Both the position numbers and the translations under genes were made by a program. Source: Chitinophagaceae bacterium (lineage in GTDB: Bacteria > Bacteroidota > Bacteroidia > Chitinophagales > Chitinophagaceae). Taken from it: a stretch of DNA of 35,944 bases. The first letter of the stretch is position 1. Each line of letters begins with the position of its first letter. The DNA lies in assembly GCA_021299175.1 (NCBI GenBank), contig JAJTFY010000005.1, forward strand, positions 6,153-42,096, read 5' to 3'. Of the stretch, positions 1 to 7,802 are shown one piece after another. The notes under the pieces are model-generated. The model did not search any database, was not told the origin of the DNA, and worked only from the letters and a program-made list of their open reading frames with translations.

Positions 1-1478
1 TAGGCAACCTGAGGAGCACCCTGGTTGACTTCCACTTTGAATTCCCTGCGCATACGGTCAACAATGATCTCGAGGTGCAGTTCACCCATTCCACTGAGGA
101 TGGTTTGCCCTGTTTCCTCATCTGTTCTAACGCGCAAAGTTGGATCTTCTTCAACGAGCTTGGCAATGGCCATACCCATTTTATCAACGTCCGCCTGTGC
201 CTTTGGTTCAACAGCTACAGAGATAACTGGCTCTGGTATGAACATGTTCTCCAGAACAATTGGATGATCTTCATCACAAAGGGTATCACCAGTTTTGATT
301 TCTTTGAAACCTACGGCTGCACCAATATCTCCAGCTTCAATAAAGTCAATCGGATTTTGCTTGTTGGCAAACATTTTCATGATACGGCTGATACGCTCTT
401 TCTTTCCGCTTCTCACGTTCAACACGTAAGAACCAGCATCAAGATGACCAGAATAAACCCGGAAGAAGGCAAGCCTTCCTACAAATGGATCAGTCATGAT
501 TTTGAATGCAAGGGCTGCAAAAGGCTCAGAAGCCTCAGGCTTGCGGCTTACGGTTTCTCCACTGTCAGGATTGATACCTTCAACAGCATCAATGTCTACA
601 GGTGAAGGGAGGTAGCGACAAACTGCATCCAGTGCGGTTTGTACACCCTTGTTTTTGAAAGATGATCCACACATCATTGGAACGATGCTGAGGTCGATGG
701 CCGCCTTGCGGATGGCTTCGTGCACCTCATCTTCAGAGATGGTGGTTGGATCGTCAAAGAATTTCTCCAATAATTTATCATCATATTCAGCAACCGCTTC
801 GATAAGGTTCTGCCTCCATTCGTTTGCTTCTTCCACCATGTCTGCAGGAACTGGAATCTCATCGAAGGTCATTCCTTCTGTTTCCATGTGCCAAATGATA
901 CCCTTCATCTTGATCAAGTCTACCACACCGGTAAAATTGTCTTCAGCACCAATGGGAAGCTGCAAAGGCACTGCTTTAGCGCCCAGCATTTCTTTCACCT
1001 GGCGAACCACCATGAGGAAGTCTGCACCGCTGCGGTCCATTTTGTTGACAAAACCGATACGGGGAACCTTGTAACGGTTGGCCTGACGCCATACTGTTTC
1101 TGATTGTGGCTCAACGCCATCTACTGCAGAAAACAGGGCGATCAAACCATCCAATACACGCATAGAACGTTCTACCTCAACGGTAAAGTCCACGTGGCCT
1201 GGAGTATCGATAATGTTGAAATAATACTTTTGAGTATCAGGCGTTGCCTTTCCCAAAACAGTTGGGAAGTTCCACTGACAGCTTACGGCTGCAGAAGTAA
1301 TGGTGATACCACGCTCTTTTTCTTGCTCCATCCAGTCAGTGGTGGCAGCACCATCGTGCACCTCACCAATCTTGTGGATCATTCCTGTGTAGCGCAGGAT
1401 ACGCTCTGTTGTAGTGGTTTTACCGGCATCAATGTGCGCAGCAATTCCGAAGTTCCGTTGAAATTTTAAGTCTGCCAT
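1..1478 (-). CDS. fusA: Elongation factor G, 3' end cut by window edge
   Basis: Translational GTPase that drives tRNA-mRNA translocation on the ribosome. The start is ATG at 1478-1476 and the frame stays open to the left edge, giving 492 codons of an expected 700 or so; the C-terminal part (most of domain IV and domain V) is missing. The N-terminus shows the P-loop [15 protein letters not shown], then the switch II DTPGH and the NKMD guanine-specificity motif. The domain III/IV junction is visible near the edge as [16 protein letters not shown]. It lies downstream of rpsL and rpsG on the same strand, the conserved str order, but is separated from rpsG by an intrinsic terminator and a separate promoter box. 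Confidence 0.97.
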   Translation of the reverse strand, partial: MADLKFQRNFGIAAHIDAGKTTTTERILRYTGMIHKIGEVHDGAATTDWMEQEKERGITITSAAVSCQWNFPTVLGKATPDTQKYYFNIIDTPGHVDFTVEVERSMRVLDGLIALFSAVDGVEPQSETVWRQANRYKVPRIGFVNKMDRSGADFLMVVRQVKEMLGAKAVPLQLPIGAEDNFTGVVDLIKMKGIIWHMETEGMTFDEIPVPADMVEEANEWRQNLIEAVAEYDDKLLEKFFDDPTTISEDEVHEAIRKAAIDLSIVPMMCGSSFKNKGVQTALDAVCRYLPSPVDIDAVEGINPDSGETVSRKPEASEPFAALAFKIMTDPFVGRLAFFRVYSGHLDAGSYVLNVRSGKKERISRIMKMFANKQNPIDFIEAGDIGAAVGFKEIKTGDTLCDEDHPIVLENMFIPEPVISVAVEPKAQADVDKMGMAIAKLVEEDPTLRVRTDEETGQTILSGMGELHLEIIVDRMRREFKVEVNQGAPQVA

Positions 1479-1556
1479 GACTGTACTTATTGTTTAAAAA
1501 GTTTTGTTTTTAGGCAATCGATTGCTTCCAATAAAGGAAACCTGCTTTTGCGGGTG

Positions 1557-1564
1557 CAAAGTTA
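1557..1564 (-). promoter_or_regulatory. Candidate -7 promoter box for fusA
   Basis: On the minus strand this reads TAACTTTG, an exact match to the Bacteroidota -7 consensus TAnnTTTG. It lies after the rpsG terminator and 78 nt before the fusA start codon. No clear TTTG -33 element sits at the usual spacing, so support is the box plus its position. Confidence 0.5.
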
Positions 1565-1587
1565 AGAAATGCAGTGCATAAACCGAA

Positions 1588-1618
1588 ATAAAAAAGGGCC
1601 GCCAATTGGCAGCCCTTT
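1588..1618 (-). terminator. Intrinsic terminator after rpsG
   Basis: The minus strand forms an 8-bp stem (GGGCTGCC / GGCGGCCC, one G-U pair) with loop AATT, extended by A-T pairs and followed by a run of six T. It stands between rpsG and fusA, so it should end or attenuate rpsL-rpsG transcripts. Confidence 0.8.
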
Positions 1619-1638
1619 GTATTGAAATGATGTTCAGA

Positions 1639-2106
1639 TTAAACACGGAAGTGTGCGAAGGCTTTGTTCGCCTCAGCCATACGGTGTGTGTCCTCTTTCT
1701 TTTTGAAAGCTCCACCTTCACCCTTGCTTGCTGCAACGATTTCATTGGCCAGCTTATCAGCCATGCTGCGACCGTTGCGCTCTCTTGCAAAACGAACCAT
1801 CCATTTGATGCTGAGGGAGATTTTCCTGTCAGCACGTACTTCGGAAGGGATCTGGAAAGTAGCACCACCAATACGGCGGCTTCTTACTTCTACAGCAGGA
1901 GTAACATTGCTCAATGCTTTTCTCCATACCTCGTATCCGTCTTCTCCGGTCATTTTAGCAACCTTGTCAATTGCATCATAGAAAATGATCAATGAAGCAT
2001 CTTTCTTTCCCTGCCACATGACGTTGTTGATAAAACGCGTTACCAACGTGTCATTGAACTTAGGGTCTGGCGCAAGGGGTAATTTTTTGGCTCTTGACTT
2101 CCTCAT
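1639..2106 (-). CDS. rpsG: 30S ribosomal protein S7
   Basis: S7 binds the 3' major domain of 16S rRNA and nucleates assembly of the small-subunit head. The 155-residue product has the usual length for the family. It starts MRKSRAKK and carries the conserved stretch [18 protein letters not shown] in the middle and a basic C-terminal half with [20 protein letters not shown]. The gene follows rpsL by 25 nt on the same strand and is surely cotranscribed with it. A hairpin terminator lies 20 nt after the stop codon. Confidence 0.98.
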   Translation of the reverse strand: MRKSRAKKLPLAPDPKFNDTLVTRFINNVMWQGKKDASLIIFYDAIDKVAKMTGEDGYEVWRKALSNVTPAVEVRSRRIGGATFQIPSEVRADRKISLSIKWMVRFARERNGRSMADKLANEIVAASKGEGGAFKKKEDTHRMAEANKAFAHFRV

Positions 2107-2131
2107 CTATATAGATTTCGATGTTTTGTTA

Positions 2132-2512
2132 TTATTTTTTAACTTTTACACGCTTGGTACCATACTTGGAACGGCTCTTTTTGCGGTCTTTAACACCTGC
2201 AGTATCCAAGCTACCCCTTACGATGTGGTAACGTACACCAGGAAGATCCTTCACACGACCACCCCTGATCAGAACGATGGAGTGCTCCTGAAGGTTATGT
2301 CCTTCACCTGGGATGTATGCGATAACCTCGATTTTGTTGGTCAAACGAACTTTCGCAACCTTCCTCAATGCTGAGTTTGGTTTCTTTGGAGTGGTGGTAT
2401 ATACACGAGTACATACTCCGCGGCGCTGCGGACAAGCATCCAGGGCCCTAGACTTGCTCTTGGCCTTGATGATCTCTCTTCCTTTTCTTACGAGCTGTTG
2501 AATTGTAGGCAT
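2132..2512 (-). CDS. rpsL: 30S ribosomal protein S12
   Basis: S12 sits at the decoding centre and contributes to codon-anticodon proofreading. The 126-residue protein carries the family core [20 protein letters not shown] and later [19 protein letters not shown]. Counting the initiator Met, the two lysines whose substitution gives streptomycin resistance are both wild type (Lys43 and Lys88), and the neighbouring Asp89, the methylthiolation site in other bacteria, is present. It is the first gene of the str transcript, with a promoter matching both Bacteroidota elements just upstream. Confidence 0.98.
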   Translation of the reverse strand: MPTIQQLVRKGREIIKAKSKSRALDACPQRRGVCTRVYTTTPKKPNSALRKVAKVRLTNKIEVIAYIPGEGHNLQEHSIVLIRGGRVKDLPGVRYHIVRGSLDTAGVKDRKKSRSKYGTKRVKVKK

Positions 2513-2536
2513 TCTACCCTTTTTTTAACGGGACGG

Positions 2537-2567
2537 CAAAAGTATGAATTAATTTTCAAAAACCAAA
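2537..2567 (-). promoter_or_regulatory. rpsL promoter (-33 TTTG, -7 TACTTTTG)
   Basis: On the minus strand TTTG (2567-2564) is followed after exactly 19 nt by TACTTTTG (2544-2537). This matches both Bacteroidota promoter elements. The box ends 24 nt before the rpsL start codon. Confidence 0.75.
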
Positions 2568-2598
2568 CGCCAATCCCAAATTTTTATATAAACCGCGA

Positions 2599-3669
2599 CT
2601 ATCCTTGGATTGGGAGCATCCAACCCCTTGGATCTGGAGCAATTCCGTCGCGAATGGCTGTCAAAATTGACTTGATTTCATCAGCCAAAGGCATTTTTGC
2701 CGGATCAAACTCCATCACAAAATCCTTGTACCGCAATTCAGCGATTTTGGCAATGGTTGCAGCGGTACCCGCACCAAATGCTTCAGTAAGCAGGCCTGCC
2801 TTGTAAGCATCGACCAGCTCATCCTCCGAAATCTCCCTTTCCTCAACAACCTTACCCATAACCTTGGCTACGGCAATTACACTGTCTCTGGTCACTCCTT
2901 CAAGGATGGTACCCGATTCCAAGCCGGGGGTAATGAACTTGTCACCAATAACAAAAAAGACATTCATGGTGCCGCACTCCTGCACGTATTTGTGCTCGTG
3001 TGCATCTGTCCAGAGGATTTGATCATATCCGCGGCTTTTGGCAACTGCAGCAGGGTGCAGAGACGCAGCATAGTTACCAGATGTTTTGGCGTAGCCCACA
3101 CCTCCAGGTACAGCACGAACATAAAATTCCTCTACATATATTTTCATCGGTGCAGCATAATAGGGTCCAACAGGACTCAAAATAATCATGAACTTGTATG
3201 TAGTGGATGGACTCACCCCTATAACTTCGTCAGTTGCAAACATGAAGGGCCTGATGTAAAGCGAGTGATCATATTCTTCAGGAATCCAATCAGCATCGAC
3301 TTGCAGCAACTGTTTCATTCCGCCAATAAAAATTTCTTCAGGAACTGAAGGCATTTCCATGCGGGACGCTGATTTATTGAACCTTTTGAAATTATCGTAT
3401 GGTCTGAAAATGGCTTCCACACCAGATTTCAAACGATAGGCCTTGATGCCCTCAAAAATGGATTGGCCGTAATGAATCGTTGCCATGGATGGATCGAAAC
3501 TGATCGGTCCATAGGGTACTATTTCTGGAGATTGCCAGCTGCCATCCTTGTATTCTGCCACCAGCATATGGTCTGTGAAATGTTTGCCAAATGACAGGTT
3601 CTTGAAATCCACAGATGCCCTTTTTGATGTCGTGGCTTTTGTTACCTTTATGTCTCCCATTGTCTGCAT
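2599..3669 (-). CDS. ilvE: Branched-chain amino acid aminotransferase
   Basis: Fold-type IV PLP enzyme that interconverts Leu, Ile and Val with their 2-oxo acids using 2-oxoglutarate/glutamate. The 356-residue protein is the longer class II-like form. It shows the substrate-loop motif HYGQSIFEGIKAYR near residues 66-79 and the PLP lysine in GYAKTSGNYAAS (about Lys195). The ATG at 3669 is taken as start; a second ATG three codons later (3660) is an equally workable start. A near-consensus box TTACTTTG lies at 3691-3684. Upstream, the unrecognised gene at 3722 points away. The enzyme can work in biosynthesis or, with the E1 dehydrogenase encoded elsewhere in this window, in making branched acyl-CoA primers. 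Confidence 0.95.
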   Translation of the reverse strand: MQTMGDIKVTKATTSKRASVDFKNLSFGKHFTDHMLVAEYKDGSWQSPEIVPYGPISFDPSMATIHYGQSIFEGIKAYRLKSGVEAIFRPYDNFKRFNKSASRMEMPSVPEEIFIGGMKQLLQVDADWIPEEYDHSLYIRPFMFATDEVIGVSPSTTYKFMIILSPVGPYYAAPMKIYVEEFYVRAVPGGVGYAKTSGNYAASLHPAAVAKSRGYDQILWTDAHEHKYVQECGTMNVFFVIGDKFITPGLESGTILEGVTRDSVIAVAKVMGKVVEEREISEDELVDAYKAGLLTEAFGAGTAATIAKIAELRYKDFVMEFDPAKMPLADEIKSILTAIRDGIAPDPRGWMLPIQG

Positions 3670-3721
3670 ACCCTAAATTTTTACAAAGTAACTAAATCAA
3701 TCTGCAAGTACAAAGGAAAGC

Positions 3722-4228
3722 ATGAATATGGACCAACAAGAAACCATTCAATTGCCGATTGCCGTTATTTCTGGCCTCTTCAAGAACTGCCTGGTGGACC
3801 TGAAAAATCCCGAAACGGTATCAAAAAATCCGGAAGCTGCAACAGATGAAAATTTGGCCACAGATACTGTTGATACCGTTGTGTTTTCCCAGGCAGAAGG
3901 AGAAGCGCTTGGCTCCCAACAGCTGGACTTCCTGCACAATGTCATGAAAGCCTGCAAACTGGAAAAGCAGGATTATGCCATCATCACCAACAAACAAGCC
4001 GATTTTTCAGATTACCAATCTATAACCCGCCAATACAATCAAAAGCAATTGATCCTTTTTGGCATCGACCCCGCTGCCATTGGACTCCCCATCAATTTCC
4101 CTCATTTTCAGGTTCAATCTTTCCAGCAAGTACGCTACCTGGCTGCGCCAACATTAGAAGCCATTGAAGCAGACAAGGCATTGAAAATACAACTATGGCA
4201 ATGCCTCAAACAACTTTACCCCTCATGA
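3722..4228 (+). CDS. Unrecognised protein, layout resembles DNA polymerase III psi (HolD)
   Basis: A 168-residue cytosolic protein with no signal peptide or membrane segment. I see a short N-terminal amphipathic stretch (residues 9-27, LPIAVISGLFKNCLV), then a low-complexity linker (28-50), then a compact domain: a strand DTVVFSQ, a helix ending FLHNVMKACKL, a second strand YAIITN, a strand-turn LILFGIDPAAIGLP, and a C-terminal segment APTLEAIEADKALKIQLWQC. The order and the C-terminal pattern (Pro-x-Leu, Lys, Leu-Trp) resemble E. coli HolD as I remember it; this is a pattern comparison, not an alignment result. The stop codon overlaps the rdgB start as ATGA, so the two genes are probably translationally coupled. 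It opens a five-gene plus-strand cluster. Confidence 0.85.
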   Translation: MNMDQQETIQLPIAVISGLFKNCLVDLKNPETVSKNPEAATDENLATDTVDTVVFSQAEGEALGSQQLDFLHNVMKACKLEKQDYAIITNKQADFSDYQSITRQYNQKQLILFGIDPAAIGLPINFPHFQVQSFQQVRYLAAPTLEAIEADKALKIQLWQCLKQLYPS

Positions 4229-4812
4229 GAAAAATCATTTTTGCGTCAAACAACAAACACAAAGCCGAAGAAATCAGGGCGGTATTGGGCGCACAGTTCG
4301 ATATCATCACCCTAAAAGAAGCTGGTATTGAGATAGATATTCCCGAACCCCATGAAACCCTTGCTGAAAATGCCAGGGAGAAATCAATGGTGATCCATCG
4401 GCTCACCGGCATGGATTGTTTTTCGGAAGATACCGGATTGGAAGTAGATGCGTTGAATGGCGCGCCTGGTGTAAGGTCTGCACGATACGCTGGTGAGCAG
4501 GCCACTGCCGATGACAATCTGAAGAAATTGCTTGTTGAAATGAAAGGGATTGAGAAGAGGTCCGCACGTTTCAGAACAGTGATTTCACTTATCCTGAATG
4601 GCCAGGAACACATGTTCGAAGGGGATTGTGAAGGCAACATTACCGACAATGCCTCGGGCACAGCTGGCTTTGGCTATGACCCTGTTTTCATGCCTGAGCA
4701 ATATGATAAAACGTTTGCAGAACTGGGCATTGAAGTTAAATCTGCCGTGAGCCACCGGAAAAAAGCAATAGAAAAAATGACTGCATTCCTGGGCGCCAGA
4801 GAAAATAAATAA
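4225..4812 (+). CDS. rdgB: dITP/XTP pyrophosphatase (RdgB/HAM1 family)
   Basis: Housecleaning enzyme that hydrolyses non-canonical purine triphosphates (dITP, ITP, XTP) to monophosphates, keeping them out of DNA and RNA. The 195-residue product starts MRKIIFASNNKHKAEEI, with the family motif SNNxxK, followed by FSEDTGLEVDAL and PGVRSARYAG, and near the C-terminus GTAGFGYDPVF and SHRKKAI. The start at 4225 is preferred to an in-frame ATG at 4195 because the family begins right before the first strand and because ATG overlaps the upstream stop as ATGA. The sigma factor gene begins 3 nt after its stop. Confidence 0.96.
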   Translation: MRKIIFASNNKHKAEEIRAVLGAQFDIITLKEAGIEIDIPEPHETLAENAREKSMVIHRLTGMDCFSEDTGLEVDALNGAPGVRSARYAGEQATADDNLKKLLVEMKGIEKRSARFRTVISLILNGQEHMFEGDCEGNITDNASGTAGFGYDPVFMPEQYDKTFAELGIEVKSAVSHRKKAIEKMTAFLGARENK

Positions 4813-4815
4813 AAT

Positions 4816-5373
4816 ATGATGCCAAGCAACCATTTGCCCAACGATCACGACTTGATAGAAGGCTGTTTACTAGGCAACCCCGTCATGCAAAAAAAACTGT
4901 ATGACAAATACGCACCGAAAATGTATGGGATTTGTCTGAGATATGCAGCCAATGGCGAGGATGCAAAAGATATTTTGCAGGACGGATTTGTCAAGGTTTT
5001 TGTGAATCTCAGCAAATACCTTGCGACAGGATCCTTTGAGGGTTGGATGAGAAGAATATTTGTGAATACGGCCATTGAACATTACAGGAAAAAAAACCAA
5101 CTGTATGCCATCAATGAAAACCAGGAAGAGAATATTCCGAACCAGGAAATTTCTGCTTTGGATGAATTGGCGGCTGAAGACATTATCAAGCTGATCAGTG
5201 AACTCCCGAATGGATACAGGACAGTGTTCAATCTTTTCGCAGTTGAAGGCTATTCACACAAAGAGATTGCAACCATGATGAACATCAGCGAAGGAACAAG
5301 TAAGTCACAATACGCTAGAGCAAAAGCCTGGCTACAGGAGAAAATTGGCAATAGAAATCAAGACAAAGCATAA
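4816..5373 (+). CDS. ECF-type RNA polymerase sigma factor
   Basis: A 185-residue extracytoplasmic-function sigma factor. Region 2 spans about residues 28-95 (LYDKYAPKMYGICLRY, then AKDILQDGFVKVF and FEGWMRRIFVNTAIEHYRK). Region 4 spans about 120-178, with the helix-turn-helix YSHKEIATMMNISEGTSKSQ. It would direct RNA polymerase to a dedicated promoter set. Two ATG codons are adjacent at 4816 and 4819; either may be used. The gene sits 3 nt after rdgB and 3 nt before a small membrane-protein gene, the usual place for an anti-sigma factor. Target genes cannot be read from the window. Confidence 0.93.
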   Translation: MMPSNHLPNDHDLIEGCLLGNPVMQKKLYDKYAPKMYGICLRYAANGEDAKDILQDGFVKVFVNLSKYLATGSFEGWMRRIFVNTAIEHYRKKNQLYAINENQEENIPNQEISALDELAAEDIIKLISELPNGYRTVFNLFAVEGYSHKEIATMMNISEGTSKSQYARAKAWLQEKIGNRNQDKA

Positions 5374-5376
5374 CCC

Positions 5377-5775
5377 ATGGAATGGAAGAATACACTCGCT
5401 GAATACCAGGCAGCTCCGCCACCACCTGCATGGAATGAAATCGAAAAAATCCTCCACCAGGAAGAAAATTCAGTTTACCATCATTCAGCTATACCACCCA
5501 ATGAAAGCTGGGAAGCGATTTCAACAAAACTTTCTTCTCGTGAAAACAATCATCCATCCCGGACAATCAATTGGCTCAGGCCTGCCTTGCGCTATGCGGC
5601 GATGGTTTCATTTCTCGCGATAGCAATAACCACAGTGGTGAACAACTCCTTCAGGAATGCACTGATTGAATCCATCCAAGGCCCAGGTATAAAAGCAGCA
5701 CTGACAGACACGCCATATATCATCAACATAGACTCAGGTAAAAACAAGATACAGGTCAAGCAAATACCCCGATAA
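5377..5775 (+). CDS. Small single-pass membrane protein, candidate anti-sigma factor
   Basis: A 132-residue protein with a soluble N-terminal half, one predicted membrane helix at about residues 71-88 (LRYAAMVSFLAIAITTVV), and a short C-terminal tail of about 44 residues that would lie outside the membrane. The N-terminal half contains two copies of a short motif with proline pairs, a tryptophan, and Ile/Leu spacing: PPPPAWNEIEKIL (Trp19) and IPPNESWEAISTKL (Trp45). I do not see a zinc-binding H-x3-C-x2-C motif. Its position 3 nt after the ECF sigma gene and its membrane topology suggest it holds the sigma factor at the membrane; this is inference. Short length and absence of a FecR-type domain separate it from TonB-linked regulators. 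Confidence 0.85.
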   Translation: MEWKNTLAEYQAAPPPPAWNEIEKILHQEENSVYHHSAIPPNESWEAISTKLSSRENNHPSRTINWLRPALRYAAMVSFLAIAITTVVNNSFRNALIESIQGPGIKAALTDTPYIINIDSGKNKIQVKQIPR

Positions 5776-5779
5776 GCCA

Positions 5780-6235
5780 ATGCGGAATAGAAAAATTACA
5801 ATCCCTTCTCCATTTTGCTTCCATACTGAACTGAAGATACAGGTGTCAGACATCAACTATGGAGGTCATGTAGGCAATGAGCGATACTTGCTTTTTGCCC
5901 AGGAAACAAGAATGCGTTTTCTTTCGACCATTGGCTGCTCTGAAATGCATTTTGGCCCATTCGGTCTGGCACTCACAGAGGCGCATGTTGAGTATTTTCG
6001 AGAGCTTTTTCATGGCGATACCATCCGCATATACCTGTCCATCGGTGAACCTTCAAGGGCCTCTTTTGATTGCTTCTATCTGATCAAGGTATTGAAAGAT
6101 GAAGGTGAAATAGAATCAGCAACCATCAAAACAAGCATGGTTTGTTTCGACTACAAGGAAAGAAAAGTCAGGTCCATACCCGATGAGCTCAGAAAAATCC
6201 TCTCTGCATGTGCAGAGGCAAAAAATGATGGCTAA
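5780..6235 (+). CDS. Hotdog-fold acyl-CoA thioesterase (4HBT type)
   Basis: A 151-residue single-domain hotdog protein of the YbgC/4-hydroxybenzoyl-CoA thioesterase group, which hydrolyses acyl-CoA or related thioesters. The motif VSDINYGGHVGNERYLLFAQ places the probable catalytic Asp at residue 24 and matches the family pattern of Asp followed by Asn/Gly/His and the long central helix. The acyl substrate is unknown. It begins 4 nt after the candidate anti-sigma gene and ends the plus-strand cluster; its stop codon overlaps the stop codon of aroE on the other strand. Confidence 0.88.
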   Translation: MRNRKITIPSPFCFHTELKIQVSDINYGGHVGNERYLLFAQETRMRFLSTIGCSEMHFGPFGLALTEAHVEYFRELFHGDTIRIYLSIGEPSRASFDCFYLIKVLKDEGEIESATIKTSMVCFDYKERKVRSIPDELRKILSACAEAKNDG

Positions 6236-6963
6236 CGGTTCCAGATTTCCCAGGATGCTTCTGCCTGAATGACCAGCATGTCCGAACCATTTTCTACAGT
6301 TGCACCACGCGAAGCGCCCTCCTGTAAAAACCTTGTCCGTTCTGGGTTGTAGACCAAGTCAAAAAGGTAATGGTCAGCCCCAATGAATTCATAGGAGATG
6401 GCAGGCGCCTTCTCAACATTGGGGTACATGCCAACAGGCGTTGTATTGATCAAAAGCGTGTAGGCTTCAAGCATTGATTGGTCAATTTCTTCATATCCAA
6501 TCATCCCCTCGATCGGGGTTCTGCTCACTTGCAAAAAAGGAATTCCCAGTTCTTTCAAGGTATAGGCTACAGCTTTTGAAGATCCACCTGTACCGAAAAG
6601 CAAGGCTTTCTTATGGTGTGGTTTTAATTTTGGCAACAGCGACTTCGAAAATCCAATCACATCAGTGTTGTGTCCCATAAGGCGTCCATCCTGAATGTGG
6701 ATACAGTTACAAGCCCCGATCTCCTCAACAACAGGTGACATGTTGTCCAGGTATTGAATCACCTGCTCTTTGTAGGGTATGGTTACATTCAGCCCGGCTA
6801 AATTGGGGTTCGATACCAGCAGGTCTTCCAACTGACCAATTTGTTCTATAGGATACAGTTCGTAAACATTTCCGGTGACGCCTTCCCGCTCAAACTTATC
6901 TGTAAAATACTTTTTTGAAAAAGAATGGCCCAATGGGTAACCAATAAGTCCGAATTCCCTCAT
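6232..6963 (-). CDS. aroE: Shikimate dehydrogenase
   Basis: Reduces 3-dehydroshikimate to shikimate with NADPH in aromatic amino acid synthesis. At 243 residues it is shorter than E. coli AroE (about 272), as is common in Bacteroidota. The shikimate-binding serines appear in YPLGHSFSKKYF, the catalytic Lys65 in NVTIPYKEQV, Asp101 in HNTDVIGF, and the dinucleotide loop in LFGTGGSSKAVAYTL. The gene lies 7 nt after the phosphosulfolactate synthase gene and is probably in the same transcript. Its stop codon overlaps that of the convergent thioesterase gene. Confidence 0.95.
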   Translation of the reverse strand: MREFGLIGYPLGHSFSKKYFTDKFEREGVTGNVYELYPIEQIGQLEDLLVSNPNLAGLNVTIPYKEQVIQYLDNMSPVVEEIGACNCIHIQDGRLMGHNTDVIGFSKSLLPKLKPHHKKALLFGTGGSSKAVAYTLKELGIPFLQVSRTPIEGMIGYEEIDQSMLEAYTLLINTTPVGMYPNVEKAPAISYEFIGADHYLFDLVYNPERTRFLQEGASRGATVENGSDMLVIQAEASWEIWNR

Positions 6964-6970
6964 GGTCTAC

Positions 6971-7732
6971 TTATTTATCAAGAAACAGCTCAAATGTATC
7001 CCCTCTCAAGCCGATGCGCATGGCTTCAAGTGCAATGATCTCGTTGGGAGCAATATTTCCAAGATTAACATTTGTACCCAGCAGTTCAATAAAATAAAGT
7101 TGTTGTGCTTTCTGAGGGGCTTCCCAAAGAATTTTCTCGCCTGGAATCTGTGTCAAAATCTCCTGAACAAGGCCTTCCCTCACTTCCCCACTTCCTCTGT
7201 AAATGCCAACATTGCCGGCTTCGCGGGCTTCAGCAATGACATAGGTTGCTCCGGCTTTCAATTCTGCACTCATCAGTTCAATCCATTTGTACGGAGGAAT
7301 GATGTGTGCGGCATCTTTGCTGCCCACTTCACTCAACACTATTCCAATGGCACTTAGTTTTTCGATGTACCCACATTTTTCTGAATGAGGGATGGTAATA
7401 GACCCATCACTTACTTCCATGTAAGAAATCCCATAATCCTTGCAGAGTGAAATATAATCATTGAACTGGTTCCTGATCAGGAATGCTTCCATGAGGGTAC
7501 CACCAAAATAAACAGGTATTCCTGCTCCTTGATAAAGCTCAATTTTCTCTCGCAGCTTTGGTGTCACATACGCAGTGCCGAATCCTAGTTTAACCATGTC
7601 CACATGGGGTACTGCATTTTCGATGAATTGTTTGGCCTGATCGAGGGTTAAGCCTTTGTCCATCACCATGGTTATTCCCTCTTTTCTTGGTTTAACAAAC
7701 CTGTCAGGCATTTGCGACAAACTGAAATTCAT
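6971..7732 (-). CDS. comA: Phosphosulfolactate synthase (ComA family)
   Basis: A 253-residue protein recognised as the ComA family (PF02679), which adds sulfite to phosphoenolpyruvate to make (R)-2-phospho-3-sulfolactate. In methanogens this starts coenzyme M synthesis; in Bacillus a homologue leads to sulfolactate in spores. Supporting stretches are RKEGITMVMDKGL near the start, DMVKLGFGTAYVT, GIPVYFGGTLMEAF, YMEVSDGSITIP, YVIAEAREAGNVGIYRGSGE and ILWEAPQKAQQLYFIELLG. The downstream genes comB/comC are not in the window, so the fate of the product is open: sulfolactate, or a route to cysteate and sulfonolipids. A -7 box TATTTTTG lies 18 nt before the start, and aroE follows by 7 nt. Confidence 0.85.
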   Translation of the reverse strand: MNFSLSQMPDRFVKPRKEGITMVMDKGLTLDQAKQFIENAVPHVDMVKLGFGTAYVTPKLREKIELYQGAGIPVYFGGTLMEAFLIRNQFNDYISLCKDYGISYMEVSDGSITIPHSEKCGYIEKLSAIGIVLSEVGSKDAAHIIPPYKWIELMSAELKAGATYVIAEAREAGNVGIYRGSGEVREGLVQEILTQIPGEKILWEAPQKAQQLYFIELLGTNVNLGNIAPNEIIALEAMRIGLRGDTFELFLDK

Positions 7733-7750
7733 GGTCTAGATTAGTTTTTT

Positions 7751-7758
7751 CAAAAATA
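7751..7758 (-). promoter_or_regulatory. Candidate -7 promoter box for comA-aroE
   Basis: Minus strand TATTTTTG, an exact TAnnTTTG match, 18 nt before the comA start codon. No -33 TTTG at the ideal spacing. It would make comA-aroE independent of the TPR gene upstream. Confidence 0.45.
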
Positions 7759-7802
7759 CGAAAGAGATGGCTAACTGCAGCAGCTCAATTCTGAACATGG
7801 GC

